From Siniperca chuatsi (taxonomy: Eukaryota; Chordata; Actinopteri; Centrarchiformes; Sinipercidae), in contig NC_058047.1 in NCBI RefSeq assembly GCF_020085105.1, positions 3,004,501-3,068,500 on the forward strand: a stretch of DNA of 64,000 nt. The letters are read 5' to 3'. Shown here piece after piece: positions 46,965-58,034 of the stretch. How positions within the stretch are numbered: the stretch's first letter is position 1; the number at the start of each line of letters is the position of its first letter. The translations under genes were made by a program, and so were the position numbers. Below the pieces are notes generated by a model that did no database searches, was not told the DNA's origin, and saw only the letters and a list, made by a program, of their open reading frames with translations.

Positions 46965-49041
46965 GATTTGGGACAGAACTTTTTATTAAACATTATGAAA
47001 ACAAGATTCTCAACAACGTTCCACTTTGTAGGTTTTTCACTTGTTGACACGTTAGGACACGTTCATTGAATAAATATAGAAATTATATGTACAGATATAC
47101 ATTAACAGCACTGTGCAGAAGTTTACTTTCCTTTTTATGCATCGCAGTCCTCTTTAAAATCAAATTAGGATTTTTAGGCTGTAGTTGCTTTAGGAAAAAA
47201 TTGGAGGTTACATCAAAACCCCCAAAAAATCTAATTAAAACAAAGAAAGTTACTGAAGGGAAATTATTGGTGCCTAAATAAAAAAAAAGAGATTAATTTC
47301 CAGATGTGTTGCGAGGTTAATTGTTGATCGTTTTCTTTTTTTGATCTTTTGACTCACATAAAAGACCGGGCATTTGGAGAGCAATACAAAAAAGGATTAA
47401 TCTCACATTTATTTTGCATTTTCTAGTTGTTTTTCTCTGGCATTTTGATCTAAATGTCTAAAAAAAAAAAAAAAAATCTCTCTTCCTGCAAGCTTTCGCC
47501 ATCCAACAGGTAGGCTGAGCATCGGACACTTCTGCACAATATTGCACATATATCTAGGCAGCAGAAAACACACGAACCAGGGATTTCTTGTTGACAGAAT
47601 AATGCATCGAGTTACTAGCAGGCAAAGTCTCCTCTTTTCAAACAATCAAGCATCCTCCTATCAGACACACGACCGTATTAAGACACCGGGCTGCAGAATA
47701 AACCTGCAGGCCCTAGAAATTTTCGTCTACAAAGATTGAAAGTAAAAAACAAAACAAAAAAAAGAACCATTAAACTAAGTCTTTTTAATCATCAGGTTGG
47801 TGCATAGAGTTTTAGCAGCGAATGCAGTCCTTGTCCATCTAATAAACGAGGCTTCCACCTCATCAAATTTCTATCCAGGATTTTAGAGAGTAACAGATCA
47901 AAGGTCCTATCAGTAGAAAACAAAACGTTTGTCCAGTTTGATCTCTTCTTAGTGCAGTATAGGTTTGCCTTTGACATTACACATGTTCAGTAGGAGGAGG
48001 ATACCATAGACGATTTGCATGCTGTAACATACAAACATTTGTATTAAGACATTTCGAATATCCAAGCAACAAAAGCAGTTTTCTTTAAAAAGAGAAAAAG
48101 GTAAAATAACACAGTTAACTGTTTTTCTCTACACATTATGTACAGGTGGAAATAAATACAGTCTAAAATCTGGCTCAGTTAATCTCTTTTTGTCGTTTTT
48201 CTTTTCTTTTTAAAACAATAGAAAAATTGATTGAAAATAGCAGTTAAAGACGCATCCATGTTTCGCAGTAGCAGATTGTTGCATTTTTATCCGCAGTCCT
48301 TGCACCTCTCGGGGGTTTATGGGGGAAACATTTTTGTGGCTTTTTGCATACCCAGGCCTTATTGATGGCAGAGGAGGAGGGGGGAGGAGAAGCGTCAGAG
48401 GAGGAGAGAACCATGGGCCATGCTTTCCATTCATGTGGAAGGATTCTGGGAGATGGCTGGAGGTTACCATACATGTCCTGCATGCAGGGTTGCAAATAGG
48501 GATGGGGAAACTATAGACTTGCAATATTGAAAGGTCTCTTCTCTTCATCACAGGCCGCCTCACTTTCCCACAAACTGTCTGTTGAGCTTTCTGGAGCCAC
48601 GAGAGAGGCGGCGTGTATTGCTTTTCCTGCTTCTATTTCAGTCCAACCTGATTTTTTAAATTTTATTTTATTTTTTACAAAAATCCTTCTTTGCCCCAGT
48701 TTTAAGACAAAAGCATCTCTCTCTCTCTCTCTGAGTTAAGACAGTCATGTTAAATGTCAGATTGGTTCAATAAGACTTCTGACCAGGTTCTGTTGCACCA
48801 GAGAAAGGTCTACAGGCTAAGTGATCCCATGTGCCCACCTTACAGGTTAGCTTACAGAAGTTTAGCATATTTAAGACTCAAAATGCGCATCTAATGCTTC
48901 TTTGTTGAGCTGTTGTGTTTAAGTCTTTTCTGTCGAGGGAAAAAACTGTAAATTAAATACAAACGCAGAAAAATATACATGAATGTAACAGGGATGACGT
49001 GGGGGTGTAATTCAGAGTCTATGCTACAAATCGTCAGTCTC
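46965..49041 (-). other. mafa: Predicted mafa 3' untranslated region
   Basis: The AT-rich 2.1 kb following the mafa stop has long T/A tracts and no repeat elements, in contrast to the desert beyond it. It contains two Pumilio-type TGTACATA motifs on the transcript strand (plus 48137-48144 and 47086-47093) and ATTTA words near 48150. Large-Maf mRNAs are known to have long 3' UTRs. The end is inferred from the AATAAA at 46982-46987 and would be settled by 3' RNA-seq. Confidence 0.6.
46982..46987 (-). promoter_or_regulatory. mafa: Candidate mafa poly(A) signal
   Basis: AATAAA on the minus strand (TTTAATAAAAAG context), followed within 40 nt by the G/T-rich run GTTGCTGCCGTCATTGTT, which suits a downstream element. 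Confidence 0.55.
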
Positions 49042-49977
49042 TCACATGAAGAACTCGGCGCTGGCCTGTTTCCCGGACGGGTCTCTCGTGTTCGCGGGTC
49101 CAGCGGCATTGTAGGTCCGGCTGGCCAGCTTCTCGTACTTCTCCTTGTAAAGATCCCTCTCCTTGGCAAGGCGCGCCACGTCCTGCTTCAGCTGCTCCAC
49201 CTGGCTCTGCAGGGTGCACTTCTCCGTCTCCAGCATGTGCCTCTGCTGGACGCGTTTGAAGCGGCAGGACTGCGCGTAGCCGCGGTTCTTCAGGGTGCGT
49301 CTCTTCTGCTTCAGGCGGATCACCTCCTCCTTGCTGAAGCCCCGAAGCTGCCGGTTCAGCTCCCGCACCGTCATGCTGACCAGCTGCTCGTCCGAGAAGC
49401 GGTCCTCCAGGCGGGCGTGGTGGCCGTGGTGGTGGTGATGGTGGTGGTTATGGGCATGGTGATGGTGGCCCGCCGAGGCCGTGGACAGGTCCTCCCCGAC
49501 GTACTGCTGCCCGCGGAAGCCCTCGTAGGCCTGGTGGTGGTGGTGATGATGGTGCGCGTTACCAATGAGGGCCTCCACCGCGTCCTCCGGGGTCAGATTG
49601 AGCGCCTCGGGGTTGATGTGGTGCTGGTAACTGGGGATCCAGTACAGGTCCTCCAGCTGAGGCTTGCCCGCGTTGCTGTGATTGTTGTTGCCGCTGCTGT
49701 TGTTGCTGCTGCCGCTGCTATTGACCCCGCTGGTGAGGCTCTGGTTTGGCTGCACGCCCGGGCTCGGGGCGCAGAAGCTCGGCGAGGAAGGCACGGAGGA
49801 GCAGGGTGTGCTGATCGGGGTGGAGGACAGAGAGCCCGACGGGAGGCGGTGGCAGTAGCGGTCGGCCTCCGGCGGCTCCTTCTTCACCTCAAACTTCATC
49901 AGGTCAAAATCGTTGACGTACTCGATGGCCAGAGGGCTGTTGGGCAGCTCTGCGCTCATGGCGAGGTCGGTGGCCAT
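49042..49977 (-). CDS. mafa: Transcription factor MafA (large Maf, bZIP), complete single exon
   Basis: A nuclear DNA-binding activator of the large Maf family. MAFA is known for beta-cell insulin-gene activation and for lens and muscle roles, binding Maf-recognition elements as a dimer. The 311 residues begin [12 protein letters not shown], with an N-terminal activation domain (1-74). It carries a SUMO-type VKKE at 31-34 and the priming/GSK3 phosphodegron series S49, T53, T57, S61, S65 plus S14, all at the MAFA numbering. A Ser/Asn-rich linker (80-102), LEDLYW, and [16 protein letters not shown] (124-139) follow. His runs lie at 142-148, 171-174 and 178-184. The extended homology region is about 190-220, the basic region has NRGYAQSCR (231-239), and the zipper runs L249-L256-L263-L270-Y277-L284. 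It ends AEFFM. CHRLP and the FCAPSPG block favour MAFA over MAFB or c-MAF. 49977 is the first in-frame ATG (G at -3 and +4); the frame upstream opens only with TTG. The linker is shorter than in mammals. Confidence 0.96.
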   Translation of the reverse strand: MATDLAMSAELPNSPLAIEYVNDFDLMKFEVKKEPPEADRYCHRLPSGSLSSTPISTPCSSVPSSPSFCAPSPGVQPNQSLTSGVNSSGSSNNSSGNNNHSNAGKPQLEDLYWIPSYQHHINPEALNLTPEDAVEALIGNAHHHHHHHQAYEGFRGQQYVGEDLSTASAGHHHHAHNHHHHHHHGHHARLEDRFSDEQLVSMTVRELNRQLRGFSKEEVIRLKQKRRTLKNRGYAQSCRFKRVQQRHMLETEKCTLQSQVEQLKQDVARLAKERDLYKEKYEKLASRTYNAAGPANTRDPSGKQASAEFFM

Positions 49978-49978
49978 T

Positions 49979-49987
49979 TCAGTCCAT
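49979..49987 (-). promoter_or_regulatory. Two-codon upstream ORF abutting the mafa start
   Basis: ATG GAC TGA on the minus strand ends one base before the mafa ATG, in another frame. It is the only upstream ATG in the roughly 100 bp between the nearest TATA box and the start. A uORF this small and this close would probably be bypassed or act by start-site competition. Context: C at -3, G at +4. Confidence 0.6.
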
Positions 49988-50074
49988 GCGACGACTCCTG
50001 CCCTCACAGCCAAACCGACAGCGGGCAGCCCTCTCGAATACAGATTGCGATGAGGAATAAAAGCCTGTATGGTG

Positions 50075-50082
50075 TATATATA
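50075..50082 (-). promoter_or_regulatory. mafa: Proximal TATA-like box, mafa
   Basis: CTATATATAC on the minus strand, 98-105 bp upstream of the start codon. It predicts transcription starting near 50048 and a leader of about 70 nt. A second, palindromic CTATATATAG is at 50177-50186. Which one is used cannot be decided from sequence. Confidence 0.45.
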
Positions 50083-50176
50083 GACACACGCACACGCCCG
50101 GTGCGTGGAGCTGCTGCTGCAGGGCCGGCGGGTGGGTGGAGAAACTTTTTAAGGCTGCTCGTCCCTAAGACAACTT

Positions 50177-50186
50177 CTATATATAG
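50177..50186 (-). promoter_or_regulatory. mafa: Second TATA-like box, mafa
   Basis: Palindromic CTATATATAG about 200 bp upstream of the start codon, in a less GC-rich stretch. Alternative to the 50075 box. Confidence 0.35.
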
Positions 50187-50989
50187 TGGCGTGAATATAC
50201 ATACGCATGTAAATGAACTTGTACACCTGCCAGTTTGCCTCCGCTCGCTGCTCTTGTTGACAACTTATCCCAGGTCAAATGCACGCTTTAATACCAGGCG
50301 CCCCCGGGGCGTCTGAAACGCGAGCCCGGTGAATTTGGAGACACCAACCTGTCTTGTCCTCGCTTCACCTCTGCAGCCCACTTGCCTCCTTGTGATTTAC
50401 TGTCCTGCGGTTCTGCTCGATCAAGTAAGACGAAAAGATTTCGTCTCCTCCGCTCGGTGTGTTAGAAATATTTTCCAAGCATCCTTCTTCACTTCCTGCT
50501 GTTTACAACTTGATCATGAAGTCCCAGGCAGCGGGCTGAAGTCACTGCAGCATGGCCCGGATAAAAGAAAGTTTCTCACACGCTCAGATCAGACAGTGTG
50601 TGACAGTCACAGGGCGCAGCGCAGGAGTGCGTAAAGGTGCGCCAAAAAGTCCCGGGAATCCAAAATGGAATGGCATGTGCAGAAGTTTTCAAAGTTCATA
50701 TGCATCTGAGACTAATCTGAAGTTGTTGGCGATGCTCCTACTTGGAGGGACAGGAGAGTCTGGTCCCTGGTCTCTTGTCTGTTGTTGTGGTCAGTCCAGA
50801 TATTTTATTCAAGCGGCGGATTACTGACAGCTTCGGTCCCCACGGTCCTGTCCCCCCTCACCGGGGCGCGCTGATGACCTTACGTGTTGACTGTGTGTGT
50901 ATTATTATGTAAGAGGTATAAATTCCTGTTGGTTTTCTCTCTAACGGCCCTCAAATTTTTTTTTCTGAGCTTCACGGTGCAACCACGCA

Positions 50990-51110
50990 GTGTCACTGAG
51001 ACGCTGGCAGGCAATCTGCTCTTATAAAGACCGAGTGGCCCCCGACCCTCCCACACAGAGGTGCGACGGGCCAATGGGAGGAGATCGCAGCAGTGCATTT
51101 GCATTCTCCT
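50990..51110 (-). promoter_or_regulatory. mafa: Distal core promoter candidate: octamer, CCAAT, TATA
   Basis: Read on the minus strand, the order is ATGCAAAT octamer (51097-51104), a CCAAT box in inverse orientation (CCATTGGCC; plus GGCCAATGG at 51069-51077) and TTTATAAG (51022-51029). Spacings are about 20 and 40 bp, as in classical class II promoters. A start near 50995 would give mafa a leader of about 1 kb. Read on the plus strand the TATA is TATAAA but the upstream boxes fall on the wrong side. This could alternatively drive a separate transcript. Confidence 0.5.
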
Positions 51111-51125
51111 ATAGCAAAGCCTCCT

Positions 51126-51200
51126 CTCTGGCGGCGGCCGGCCGAGCAGAGCCGAGCGGAGCCGAAGTGAGCCGAAGTGAGCGGAGCGCGCCGGGAGAAC
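51126..51200. repeat. GC-rich tandem 10-bp repeat upstream of mafa
   Basis: About four to five copies of a GAGCCGAAGT/GAGCCGAGCG unit follow GGCGGCGGCCGGCCGAGC. The stretch is part of a CpG-rich zone (about 51050-51260) over the distal promoter candidate. Confidence 0.8.
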
Positions 51201-51260
51201 AGGTGCAGCAGATCCCCCCCTCTAGTGACCGAGCAGATGCTACTGCACGGCGGAGCGCGG

Positions 51261-52239
51261 AGAAAGATGAGAGCTCCGGTAGTTTCTCAGAGAAAAAATG
51301 TTTACTCGGAACAGAGAAACAGCTTTCACGGTTTCAAACCTGTGTGTCATGTAATAGGGCTGTCAGCATGGCTTTAGATTTCACAAGGATGTTAATTCAC
51401 GGTATTTAACAATTTATCACTTTATAGGGGCTTAAAAGTGAATATAGATTTGACTCTCAGAACCTTTATAATGATCTTATGCAATACGAAACCCTTTTAG
51501 ACGTTTTAATCACCACAATATTCACATATGTTAGGGACTTTAAGGTTTATTGTTTTTGTGGTCCAGCTTTTCTTTGCAACACTCACGGTATCCTTAAAGA
51601 TAATGCAATATTTAATTTATGTAAGGAGACATTTTCAACGAGTTACATAAATCCAGAGCGGTTTTTGCAGTAATGTTTTCTAGATTATGTGACCAACCAG
51701 TTCAATCAAATTGACACCCTTGACCCCTAAAAAGGAAACATTGGGGTTAATTGAAATCATAAACAAGCTAATTGGCCAAATATGGTGCCACATAAAATGA
51801 ATATGACTCTGGTAGCTGCCAGTGTGCTTACACACAATGAGAAGAACAAACGGGCAGCAGGGAGAGCAGGAGCAGCTAAACACAGAAAAATGATTTAAAA
51901 AAAAAAAAGCGGATAAAGTTTTAGCAAATATGAATAAAAATTGAATTTTTAAACTTGTTAAAAATGAACAATACAGATAAAAAAAGAGACAAAGTAAGAG
52001 CAGAGGTTAAACTGTTGCTGTGTCCTGTATACAGGATGGTGTGTGGGTGGTAACTGTAGCCTACTGTGAATTAAACGCAGAACTCTTATTGATATGAACA
52101 CTTATGGCACAAAAGAAAACACATTCTGCCTTATTAGCTTTATTAAAAACAGCTTATTGTATCTACGTTACTCATTTAGGCCTCTCAAAGGAAGCCTGAG
52201 GATGATTCTGACACCACAAACTACCAAATCTATCAATAC
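51261..52239. other. Intergenic upstream of mafa, AT-rich
   Basis: No gene or repeat recognised. Poly-A at about 51895-51908. Confidence 0.5.
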
Positions 52240-52465
52240 TGATCGATTTAAGGCCGCGCGCCCCTCTGCCAAAAATCAATCCGCATTTCCGCGAGGAGGC
52301 CGCGCGCTGTGGCCGCGCGCTGGGTAAGTGTGATTGGATGGTCCTGGCGCTGGTCTGCAGGGTTTTCATTCGCAATTAACCACAAATTGCATCCCGTCTC
52401 ATCTCCGCGGATCGACGGATAATTAAGCCCCGCCGCGTGCGTCTCCATTCTGGACACATGTGTCT
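52240..52465. promoter_or_regulatory. CpG-rich candidate enhancer 2.3 kb upstream of mafa
   Basis: Three CGCGCG-type clusters (AGGCCGCGCGCC, GGCCGCGCGCTGTGGCC) are followed by a homeobox-rich stretch: AAAATCAATCCGC, TGTGATTGGATGG, GCAATTAACCACAAATTGC and GGATAATTAAGCCCCG. GCAATT…AATTGC is an interrupted palindrome of 18 bp. There is no coding signature. Its position close to mafa makes it a natural cis-element candidate; function is inferred. Confidence 0.5.
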
Positions 52466-53527
52466 TTTTTCCTAGAGAGAGGCTTGGAGGGGGGGGGGGC
52501 AAATCACACCGGAAGGTTGAGCAGGATGTCGATAGTATCATGGGAGCAGGACTTAAACCAGGACACCGCTGCACCTGACCCGTTTAGCCTTTTCAGCAGA
52601 GCCCCCCGAGTCCCATCTACCACCGATATGTGATATGATATATGTGAGTGATATATCTGCGGAATAAAGTGCATATCTGCGGAAAACAGGTGGCAGTAAG
52701 TTTAACGTGGTCAGATGTGAACAGGAAAACCTTGCACAGCTGCTGAGCTTAACTTCCAGTCCGAAATGGCCATGAAATACGTGCCCCCCCCCACCCCCCA
52801 ATCTGCTGGCGAGGATGAAAAGAAGAGGATGAGATGAAGGGACGGAAATCATATCAAGGTATTTTAAGTTTAGGTGCGCTAAGTCATTAGGAGAGGGTTT
52901 TTTTTATCAAATAAGCAGGAGCTGGCCCTTAAACACCAAGCTAAGCAGTCTGCATTGAAATGGCACATTTAAGAAGATCTGCTGTGGTCCATTCATTGTC
53001 AGGGGAAGGGGAGTGTCTGCGGCCCAGGGCTTGAGACATAAATTTTTGAAGTCAGGGTTTTCATTGTGCCTTTGCATATTGGGACTTCGCTGCAAGTGCA
53101 GTTCTACCGATTTAAGCAAAATGGACATCAGCAAGGTGGAGGATCGACGGTGGGCTTTGAGCCGGCCGTGAGGCGAGCTTTGAGCCAAGGTAGCCGGCAT
53201 CCAGACCAAAAGGAGCGGCTCCAGGAGGTGGCTCGGGGTTATCTGAGGCCTGGAGGTTTTTGTCACCACCGTTAAGTCACTAATGCCGCTGTGGAGGAAT
53301 CAGCTTTAATTGTAAAAGGATGTGACACGCACGCATGTGCACGGACAGTAAGGTTGACAGGGAGGCTTACTTTAGAAAATCAGGAGTTTCACCACATGTA
53401 GGAGGCCTCGCTTGTATAGAAATCATGTTTGTTCACCAGAGTGATAAAAGGTGTTCGGTCTCAAAAAGGCAGAACATGTGACAACAAAAGAAACTGGGCT
53501 GAAAGGAGGAACATTAGAAACTAAACT
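52466..53527. other. Intergenic, no gene seen
   Basis: Contains a 10-base G run near 52489, a poly-C patch near 52784-52797, and duplicated ATATCTGCGGAA words (about 52650 and 52672). The 120-residue minus frame at 53269-52907 has no recognisable domain. Confidence 0.45.
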
Positions 53528-53905
53528 TAAAGGATAACTCTGGTTTATTACAACTTGCGTGTTACTTCTGTAGTCATTTCTTTTGGTGATAAAACTGCAC
53601 TCACCAAAGTAACTGCGGAAATCTGGGAACAGGGTGACATCGCTAAAGCTGGCTACAGGCCTGAAGACTACGTGAAACCTTTAAAGACTGGACAAACCAA
53701 ACATGATGAGTGTTTCCACCGACATACACAGATTTCTTAGTCTTGACTGTCAGAAAGGAACTCACACTGAACAACTGCGTAAATACAGAGACAACACACT
53801 GGGTGATGACTGCTGAAACTGTGAGAACACAGAAACACAAGCAGCCATTCATCAAAAAGAGCTGCTCACTTATCCTGCTCTCCACTCAGAAAGGGGGAAG
53901 ACGCA
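53528..53905 (+). repeat. AAAGGATAACTCTGG-type interspersed repeat
   Basis: Starts TTAAAGGATAACTCTGGTTTATTACAACTTGCG, which I recognise as the head of a common teleost repeat. It runs through words such as GACAGTGACTGC-like and ACTCAGAAAGGGGGAAG near its end. No convincing ORF. The right boundary is approximate. Confidence 0.5.
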
Positions 53906-54529
53906 GAGCTAAATTGGGATGAGATGGCGGATGGAGAGATGAGGAAAACATGGACTGTAAACTGCAGAGCTGGAGCGGAGAGAATGCAGCACGAGGTGGA
54001 CTTAAGGTGAACTGTGGCTCTGAACTGAAACTAGAAGTGTGTTATAAAATAATAGATAAGCTCCTCTCACATGCAGTGTAGCAATTTCCCCATTTGCTCA
54101 CCGTCGTCGGTCAGTCGTCAATATCAAACACGTTTAAAATAATCTTAATGAGAATAGCAGGCAGCGACTGGAGGACAGGAGTGGCGGTGTGGTAATCAGG
54201 AGGTTCGGGAGAAATCCTGGTGGGTCTAACACAGTGTTGAAGATGAAGAGAAAAAAATAGAAGGGAAACAGCGGCACCAATAAAATACTGACTAAAAATG
54301 GTAAAAATATGTCAAGATTGCCTTGGGGTTACAGCCACTGTGACTTCAGAGGCCCGTTAAAATTAGTTATTTTTTCAGAAACTAGAAATGTTTCTTTTAG
54401 TTGTCTTTCACTTATCAGTATCAGATTGTGTTTTTGTCAAATACAAGCTTGTGTAATTGTTTGTGGTCTTAACTGCCCAATAAAACCTCCCAGTGGGCCG
54501 CTGTACTTAGTGTAACTCCCGGGCTTCAA
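53906..54529. other. Intergenic, no gene seen
   Basis: No exon, RNA or recognised repeat. Confidence 0.45.
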
Positions 54530-54725
54530 GTGAGCCCCACTCTGCCCCTGATGAGAAGACAAACAAGTAGAATCCTTCAACACTATGATTTTATCTCCCG
54601 ACAGTCAACACCAACTGATCCAGACCGGAACAACTTGGTCGGCTCAGTTATCACGCCCAACTCATAACTATTATCAGCCCATCAATCATAAGGTGCGTCG
54701 CCTTCTTAAAATGAAGTCAGATGGG
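54530..54725. promoter_or_regulatory. Candidate enhancer 4.6 kb upstream of mafa, GATA/TALE words
   Basis: A unique, balanced stretch with TTTTATCTCC, CAGTTATCACGCCC, ACTATTATCAGCCC and CATCAATCATAAGG. That makes three GATA-type (TTATC) cores and one Pbx-type (ATCAATCA) site within about 100 bp. No coding signature. Regulatory role is inferred. Confidence 0.45.
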
Positions 54726-56591
54726 GGAGAAACATTAGAGGTCAGATGATCAGACAGGTTGTAAACAAGCCAACAGTATGGGCAGATTATCTAAACCACT
54801 TTAATGGAGGTCAAACTAAAAGTGAAATGTCGCTAATAATCCTTCAATTGCATAGAAAAACTGTGTGCACACATTTACGGCAAGTACGTTAGGTTTAAAA
54901 CAATAATATAACGTAATAATTTTACAGTTTACTTTTTCTATTCTTTGGCAAACCTCTGGGTTTGTAGGTTGATAGACTGCCGATAGACTTTGGTGATGTC
55001 ACCACGTCTCCAGATCTCAGCCACAAGTTGCTGTTGGTGCTGGTGTGATGTTAATTTGTTAGTTATTGAACTTGGTCTGGTCAGAAAATGCAAATGCTGT
55101 GTTTAAAAAGGCACGTGTTGTTTTTCCTCAGAAAGCTGAAATCCTACAGCTTCTGTAGAAACTATTCTAAATGTTTTCTACCAGATTTATGGCCAGTGGA
55201 TTGTTTCATGCTTGTGTATGTGACAGGAAAATAATGAACAAGAATATTAAAAAAGGCTGGTGCCATAATTAGTTTGACACCCAATTCATTAGACAAGCTT
55301 GTAAGGGAAAGAACCAGGAGGAATGTTAACTTTATTGAGTCTTTAGTTGAGTGACTGGTCTCAGATGCTTAGAAGCTCCACAGAACATTTTAGAAGGACT
55401 TCTGTGTGCGCACATAAGAAACATATGAATTACATGATATTTGCATGTTTTCTGTGTTACTGGATGTGTTTTAAACATCAAACGTCTTTTTTTTTTTTAG
55501 GTTTTGTTTCATATGTAGTGACTGTTTTATTGGTCTTGTTCCTCGGGGCATTACTTATGGATGTCTTTTTAGCAACTGATCAAATGTATTCATTATGTAG
55601 CTTTTTTACTTGGTAGCTAGGCAGGCTCTTAGAAACATTAACGTAGTCTTGCAATGTGTTAGTTTATGTGCAGTTTGTCTTACATGTGTCATCTGTTGTG
55701 ACCTGTTGGATTTGTTTCTCTTTGGTTTGTATTGTGCATGGGCAGCCAAACAACTTTCGCCATTGACAATTAGTAAAGTCTATCTACTTATCTATCTAGA
55801 TGAGTACAAAAGGACGGCCAACGCTATGAAAATAAGATTCAAGTTGTAAGAAACTGGAATTATCCCTCAAAGGAAGTAAAGCTCAAAAGGAGAAACCTTT
55901 TGAACACATGTACCACACACACTCCCACAAACCAGTTCTCATCAAGTCTCTCCAACACACACACACACACACATTGAAGAATCACAGTTGACCTTTCTTT
56001 TTGTCTCTCCGAGTCTACGTGGACAGATGATTTCTCACCCTCTGTCTTCTCTCCGTCTTGTGCGCTTTTACTAAAAATTGAAATATTGATCTTAATTAGA
56101 GTTTGCCGAGCTCAGCAGCTCGCATTGAGGGTTTTAGATAAGAGGCAGCAGACATCTGTCTAAGGCACTTACGTCTTCAGCGCAGGAGAGGAGCAACGTG
56201 GGTGAGGAGGAGGAAGATGGAAAAAAATGTGTGGTGAGAGGAGAAGAGTGATGGCTCCCTGTCTCCTGCCTTTTCTGAGAAACATGTCGAGCTCTCCATC
56301 TCCGCTCGCTGCTGTCAATACGTCTGAGAGAAAATCAAGTTGAACAGTTACACACACGCCCACACACACACTTCAAATATCCATCCTGATAAAATGTATT
56401 CACCACAGTTTAACTGGCAGTATGTGACAATCTGTACATGCACTAAAGTTTTCCAAGTTGTTGTACAATCAACTGACTGATCTCTCTTTAGTTTGAAGTC
56501 AGGTTCACAATAATGCTGATACATTTGGAAATGCATACACAAGCATTTACTTACAAAAACTGAGATACAGGCACAGTCACAGACAAAGTAT
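54726..56591. other. Intergenic; possible LINE-like 3' sequence
   Basis: No gene seen. About 55480-55800 is T/G-rich with TTGGTTTGTATTGTGCATGG and TTGACAATTAGTAAAGTC, loosely like a LINE 3' UTR. There is no ORF. Short CA run at 55955-55973. Confidence 0.4.
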
Positions 56592-56820
56592 CTTTAAAGG
56601 AATAGTTCAACATTTTGGGAAATACGTCTACTTTCTTTCTCAGAATGAGATGAGAAGATTGATATCAATCTGATGTCTGTGCATTTAGTACAGAGCTGCG
56701 GTCGGGATATGAGTAATCTAGCTTAGCATAAAAACTGGAAGCAGGGACAAACAGCTAGCCTGGCTCTGTCAAGTGAGAAAATACACCTCAACACCAACAG
56801 TTTGTGGTTTCAGGGGGAGG
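56592..56820 (+). repeat. AAAGGAATAGTTCAACATTT-type interspersed repeat
   Basis: The words in order are TTTAAAGGAATAGTTCAACA, TTTTGGGAAATACG, AGATGAGAAGATTGATATCA, TAGCTTAGCATAAAAACTGG and ACAGCTAGCCTGGCTCTGTC. This is a repeat I recognise as ubiquitous in acanthomorph fish. The same family, inverted and decayed, is at 32.4-32.5 kb. It lies between mafa and zc3h3. Confidence 0.8.
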
Positions 56821-56829
56821 TATGTGGTG

Positions 56830-57010
56830 GAACCATAGACTGTATAAAAGAAGTGGCCTCACCCGGTTTGTGGACTACCGTTTCGAAGCCTCGAGTTTGG
56901 CCTTTTGGCCGTCGCCATCTTGGTTTTCTGGATCCAGATGTGACCATATTTGGAAGAGAGGGTGGAGCTAGCTAGCTTGATTAGAAAGATGCATACACAA
57001 TTCACATTAA
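56830..57010 (+). repeat. ACCATAGACTGTATAAAAGA-type interspersed repeat
   Basis: The words in order are ACCATAGACTGTATAAAAGA, GGTTTGTGGACTACCG, GAAGCCTCGAGTTTGGCC, CGTCGCCATCTTGGTTTTC and GTGACCATATTTGG. I recognise it as a common percomorph repeat, here immediately after the previous one. The right end is not determined and may run to about 57240. Confidence 0.75.
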
Positions 57011-57239
57011 CTCTGATATTAAATGGGATGCTAATTTTGGCTAGTGAAAAACAGGCTAAAAACAAAATGTACTTACCGGAAAAAATGAACAGACGACTCC
57101 TAGAGTCTTTTAGTACAACCGAATGCTGAACAAGCCTTTTTTAGGCGACCAAAATGTTACAGTTAACTTTCATGAACTGAAAACACAATGTGAAGGGTCA
57201 AAGTTCTTAGACGAAAACACCGACAGCACCCAAAAACAA

Positions 57240-58030
57240 GTTCACGGCTAGTTTAATGTACAGAGTGCAGTGGATACGCAAAAGGTTTCTTGTTTGCCAA
57301 CCAAAAGAGAAGGAAGAGAAAGAGATTAATCTTTCTTCATTGTTTTAGCATTTCACAGTGAATGGGGAAAAAAAACAAAAAAACAACCTTCAACCTTTTA
57401 CATGGATGGACCCCAGACTGAGACGTAAACCTTGTTTTCAAATTTCTATGCATTAGTGTGGACATGATGCTGAGAAAGCAACATCACTAATAGATGTGCC
57501 ATAACACACACAGGTACTCTCATGCACAAAGACTGTTTCTTTCATCTGCTGGGGGCCCTTATCTTATTTGTTTGCGAGTATTGTGACCTCCTAGCTGTGT
57601 ATTGATGTCATGTTGTTCCCTCAAGTGTCACGCTGCTTGTGTTGCCATAACAACGCCTCAGTTAGAAAGCGTGGTAATGTTGTAAATATGAGGCTCGCAC
57701 ATACAAACACACTCTCACTTACACACAGAGTGTATTAACAGTTTAATTAGCAGAGGTCTATACTATGCAGAGCAGTGGATTAGTTACATGTCCCAGCATC
57801 CTCTCTATGTTGCCAGACAACCATTTAGATCATAACAGAGATGAAGAGCAGTACATGGTGGGAAAATAATAAAGACAAAGGAAGGATCGAGGTAAGTCTG
57901 GAGAGGAATGAAGGTAAAGTTATAAAGCCATGTTCATATGATGCGAATAAATCTTTTAAAACAGTTTTACATGTCAAAGATTCAACTGATAAGTTTACTC
58001 TCTACGGTGAAACACCAAAACAATAAAACA
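57240..58030. other. Intergenic, no gene seen
   Basis: AT-rich. The frame at 57841-58026 has no family resemblance. Confidence 0.45.
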
Positions 58031-58034
58031 TCTA

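Noticed and set aside
49978..50013. Twelve-residue N-terminal extension of MafA
   Set aside because: The upstream in-frame codon at 50013 is TTG, not ATG. Family members start at the MATDLAMS position and the Kozak context there is strong.
48979..50316. 445-residue plus-strand frame opposite mafa
   Set aside because: Antisense shadow of the GC-rich mafa coding sequence. Valine/leucine-rich from reversed His and acidic codons, with no domain.
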